Shown here: positions 6,627 through 7,758 of the stretch, in pieces | Layout of the letters: each line of letters starts with the position of its first letter | Position numbering within the stretch: position 1 is the first letter of the stretch | DNA from: an uncultured Lachnospiraceae bacterium | GTDB lineage: Bacteria; Bacillota; Clostridia; Lachnospirales; Lachnospiraceae | Assembly: GCA_934376945.1 (NCBI GenBank) | Contig: CAKRPI010000097.1 | Location: 1 to 7,758, forward strand | DNA: 7,758 bases | Reading direction: 5' to 3' | The notes under the pieces: generated by a model | The model's database searches: none | Seen by the model: only the letters and a program-made list of their open reading frames with translations | Told to the model about the DNA's origin: nothing | Position numbers and translations under genes: made by a program

Positions 6627-6776
6627 ATGAATCAGAAAGAACTTTTGAAATGCAAAATTGAAGAAGAGCGCAAAAAACTCAACCTTCTGGTCGCACAGGG
6701 AATGAATGCGGCACAGGCGTATGCACAGAGCCTGATCTTGGATCAATTAATCGAACAATATATGGATTTGCGATAA
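6627..6776 (+). CDS. Spo0E-like small protein (putative aspartyl-phosphate phosphatase), 49 aa
   Basis: A 49-codon frame from ATG 6627 to TAA 6774-6776. AGAGG at 6612-6616 gives an SD about 10 nt upstream; AAGGA closer in is too near. The product looks like two helices joined by a short turn around Gln24-Asn27. The second helix contains SLILDQLIEQY (35-45), which fits the S-x-x-L-D-x-L-I-x-x-Y pattern of Spo0E-family proteins (SQELD motif), with S35, L38, D39, L41, I42 and Y45 conserved. Family members are short helical hairpins that remove phosphate from Spo0A~P and so delay sporulation. The usual Gln-Glu before Leu-Asp is Leu-Ile here, so catalytic ability is uncertain. The gene follows lgt by 39 bp and is the last before a strong terminator. 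The family call rests on a short motif and is moderate. Confidence 0.7.
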   Translation: MNQKELLKCKIEEERKKLNLLVAQGMNAAQAYAQSLILDQLIEQYMDLR

Positions 6777-6780
6777 AAAA

Positions 6781-6823
6781 GAGAATGCAGAAGAGGACAC
6801 CCTTTTCTGCATTTTTCTTTTTT
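6781..6823 (+). terminator. Intrinsic terminator of the ychF-lgt-small ORF unit
   Basis: AATGCAGAAGAGG (6784-6796) pairs with CCTTTTCTGCATT (6801-6813) through a 4-nt ACAC loop, giving 13 bp with one G-U. Weaker pairs extend the stem outward to 6781/6816. A T-rich tail runs through 6823, and an A-run (6775-6780) precedes it, so it might also act on the opposite strand. It starts 4 nt after the stop of the small gene and separates this unit from the mraZ promoter. Confidence 0.9.
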
Positions 6824-6854
6824 GAAAAAAATGAACACAATTCTGAAATAGGAC

Positions 6855-6883
6855 TTGTTTTTTTAAACAAATTAAGCTATTAT
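6855..6883 (+). promoter_or_regulatory. Probable sigma-A promoter of the mraZ-rsmH (dcw) operon
   Basis: TTGTTT (6855-6860), a 17-bp spacer and TATTAT (6878-6883), in an AT-rich stretch after the terminator. The expected start of transcription is near 6890, just before the first GTGG box. The leader to mraZ would be about 120 nt. Confidence 0.75.
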
Positions 6884-6891
6884 TAATACGC

Positions 6892-6941
6892 AAGTGGTAG
6901 AAAGTGGTGAGCTGTGGGAGACAGTGGAAGGAAGATGGAGG
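6892..6941 (+). promoter_or_regulatory. MraZ operator: four GTGG boxes at exact 10-bp period, plus one degenerate copy
   Basis: GTGG occurs at 6894, 6904, 6914 and 6924, one per helical turn, in the contexts AAGTGGTAG, AAGTGGTGA, TGTGGGAG and AGTGGAAG. A weaker copy, GATGGAGG, is at 6934. MraZ proteins are known to bind short G-rich direct repeats at 10-bp spacing before their own gene (TGGGN in E. coli, AAAGTG-type in mycoplasmas) and to control the dcw operon. Here the array starts at about +2 to +5 of the predicted transcript, so bound MraZ would hinder initiation or promoter escape. The recognition by this MraZ is inferred. Confidence 0.85.
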
Positions 6942-6955
6942 GAAACTTCCTTTTT
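6937..6955 (+). other. Small terminator-like hairpin in the mraZ leader
   Basis: GGAGG (6937-6941), GAAA loop (6942-6945) and CTTCC (6946-6950), directly followed by TTTTT (6951-6955). The stem is 5 bp with one G-U. GGAAG at 6926-6930 could pair with the same CTTCC instead. It resembles a weak intrinsic terminator or attenuator placed after the MraZ boxes, but the short stem makes this uncertain. Confidence 0.35.
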
Positions 6956-7010
6956 AGATGATCTACAGCGAGAGGGACACCAGATAGCAGCCAGAAGAAG
7001 GTGCATCATG

Positions 7011-7442
7011 ATGTTTATGGGCGAATATAATCATACGATTGACACCAAAGGCAGACTGATCATCCCGGCAAAGTTTCGCGAACAGCTTGGAAGCGAGTTT
7101 GTTGTGACAAAGGGATTGGATGGATGCCTGTTTGTGTTTCCTATGAACGAATGGGAGATCTTCGAACAGAAGCTGCGTACTCTGCCGCTTACGCAGAAGA
7201 GCGCCAGAAAATTCACGCGTTTCTTTGTAGCGGGTGCCACAGAGTGTGAACTGGACAAACAGGGGAGAATTCTTCTGCCGCAGACATTGCGGGAGTTTGC
7301 ACAGCTTGAAAAGGATGTGGTACTTTCGGGAAACCTGAATCGGGTCGAGATCTGGTCAAAAGCAAATTGGATGGATAACAATGCTTATGATGATATGGAT
7401 GATATCGCCGAACAAATGACGGATTTAGGTTTAGGCATATAA
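7011..7442 (+). CDS. mraZ: Transcriptional regulator MraZ
   Basis: A 143-residue DNA-binding protein of the AbrB/SpoVT superfamily, the exact usual length. It contains two tandem swapped-hairpin repeats: the first with [13 protein letters not shown] (11-23), the second with [14 protein letters not shown] (82-95). [15 protein letters not shown] (68-82) links them and is strongly conserved. Family members form rings of 8 or more subunits, bind direct repeats upstream of their own gene and regulate the dcw operon. I chose ATG 7011 ([11 protein letters not shown]) because this is the family N-terminus; ATG 7008 just before it is equally possible and adds one Met. The SD-like AAGG (6998-7001) lies 6 and 9 nt from these two. 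Starting at GTG 6894 would place the operator boxes inside the coding region and is unlikely. rsmH begins 15 bp downstream. Confidence 0.97.
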   Translation: MFMGEYNHTIDTKGRLIIPAKFREQLGSEFVVTKGLDGCLFVFPMNEWEIFEQKLRTLPLTQKSARKFTRFFVAGATECELDKQGRILLPQTLREFAQLEKDVVLSGNLNRVEIWSKANWMDNNAYDDMDDIAEQMTDLGLGI

Positions 7443-7457
7443 CCTGGGGAGGATTGT

Positions 7458-7758
7458 ATGGAATTCAGACACAAATCTGTACTTTTGGAGGAAAGCATTG
7501 ACGCTTTACAGATAAAACCGGATGGTATTTATGTAGATGGGACACTCGGTGGAGGCGGCCATTCCTATGAAATCTGCACTCACCTTTCAGATAAAGGAAG
7601 ATTGATTGGAATCGATCAGGATGAAGCGGCAATCGAGGCAGCTACGAGGCGCTTGGAGCGATTCAAGGACCGGGTGACGATAGTACGCAGTAATTACTGC
7701 AATATCAAACGAGAACTCGACAGACTTGGAATCGCATCTGTTGATGGAGTCATTTTGG
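7458..7758 (+). CDS. rsmH: 16S rRNA (cytosine-1402-N4)-methyltransferase RsmH, N-terminal 100 residues (cut by window end)
   Basis: The frame starts at ATG 7458, with a strong SD GGGGAGG (7446-7452) 5 nt upstream, and stays open to the window edge. The N-terminus [17 protein letters not shown] and the SAM-binding loop [10 protein letters not shown] (27-36), then GIDQDEAAI (51-59), are diagnostic of RsmH (MraW). The enzyme uses S-adenosylmethionine to N4-methylate C1402 in the decoding centre of 16S rRNA. Full-length members have about 310 residues, so roughly two thirds is missing. It is the second gene of the dcw cluster, and division and wall genes such as ftsL and penicillin-binding protein genes usually follow. 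Confidence 0.96.
   Translation, partial: MEFRHKSVLLEESIDALQIKPDGIYVDGTLGGGGHSYEICTHLSDKGRLIGIDQDEAAIEAATRRLERFKDRVTIVRSNYCNIKRELDRLGIASVDGVIL

Noticed and set aside
6596..6661. 21-codon frame from ATG 6596 after lgt, overlapping the Spo0E-like gene
   Set aside because: It has an AGAGGA only 3 nt upstream, no motif, and overlaps the better-supported small gene in another frame.
6855..6870. Inverted repeat TTGTTT/AAACAA around the mraZ -35 box as an operator
   Set aside because: It is low-complexity A/T sequence that readily arises by chance, and the GTGG array is a much stronger operator candidate.
6894..7010. N-terminal extension of MraZ from GTG 6894
   Set aside because: The family N-terminus is MFMGEY at 7011, and the extension would be translated from the operator repeats, with its start at the first GTGG box next to the predicted +1.

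Overview
The window reads as a housekeeping stretch of a Firmicutes chromosome, most likely a clostridial (Lachnospiraceae-like) genome. The evidence is the gene order (PP2C phosphatase, PASTA kinase, rsgA, rpe), protein sequences close to the Bacillus/Clostridium families, purine-rich Shine-Dalgarno (SD) sites, moderate GC content and a small Spo0E-like sporulation regulator. All genes lie on the + strand and are tightly packed. I see no mobile element, CRISPR array, rRNA or tRNA.

Positions 1-4355 hold a signalling and translation operon: the 3' end of a PrpC/Stp-type phosphatase, the membrane Ser/Thr kinase PrkC (806 aa, three PASTA repeats plus an extra C-terminal domain), the ribosome-assembly GTPase RsgA, and ribulose-phosphate 3-epimerase Rpe. 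Phosphatase and kinase form an antagonistic pair, and RsgA is a known PrkC substrate in Bacillus. A 31-nt hairpin lies between prkC and rsgA. The next 156 bp (4356-4511) carry a good promoter for ychF, an Obg-family ATPase. ychF is followed by three exact-period 11-bp repeats, lgt (prolipoprotein diacylglyceryl transferase), and a 49-codon gene for a Spo0E-like protein. This unit ends in a strong intrinsic terminator at about 6781-6823.

Positions 6824-7758 are the start of the division and cell wall (dcw) cluster. A sigma-A-type promoter is followed immediately by four GTGG motifs at exact 10-bp spacing, the expected operator array of MraZ. Then come a small terminator-like hairpin, mraZ (143 aa) and the first 100 codons of rsmH, which is cut by the window edge.

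Nothing here looks like a wholly new system. The most useful observations are the MraZ operator with a possible attenuator behind it, the short Spo0E-like gene, the unusual linker and C-terminal domain of PrkC, the N-terminal extension of Rpe, the three-frame stop repeat before lgt, and a palindrome over the ychF promoter.
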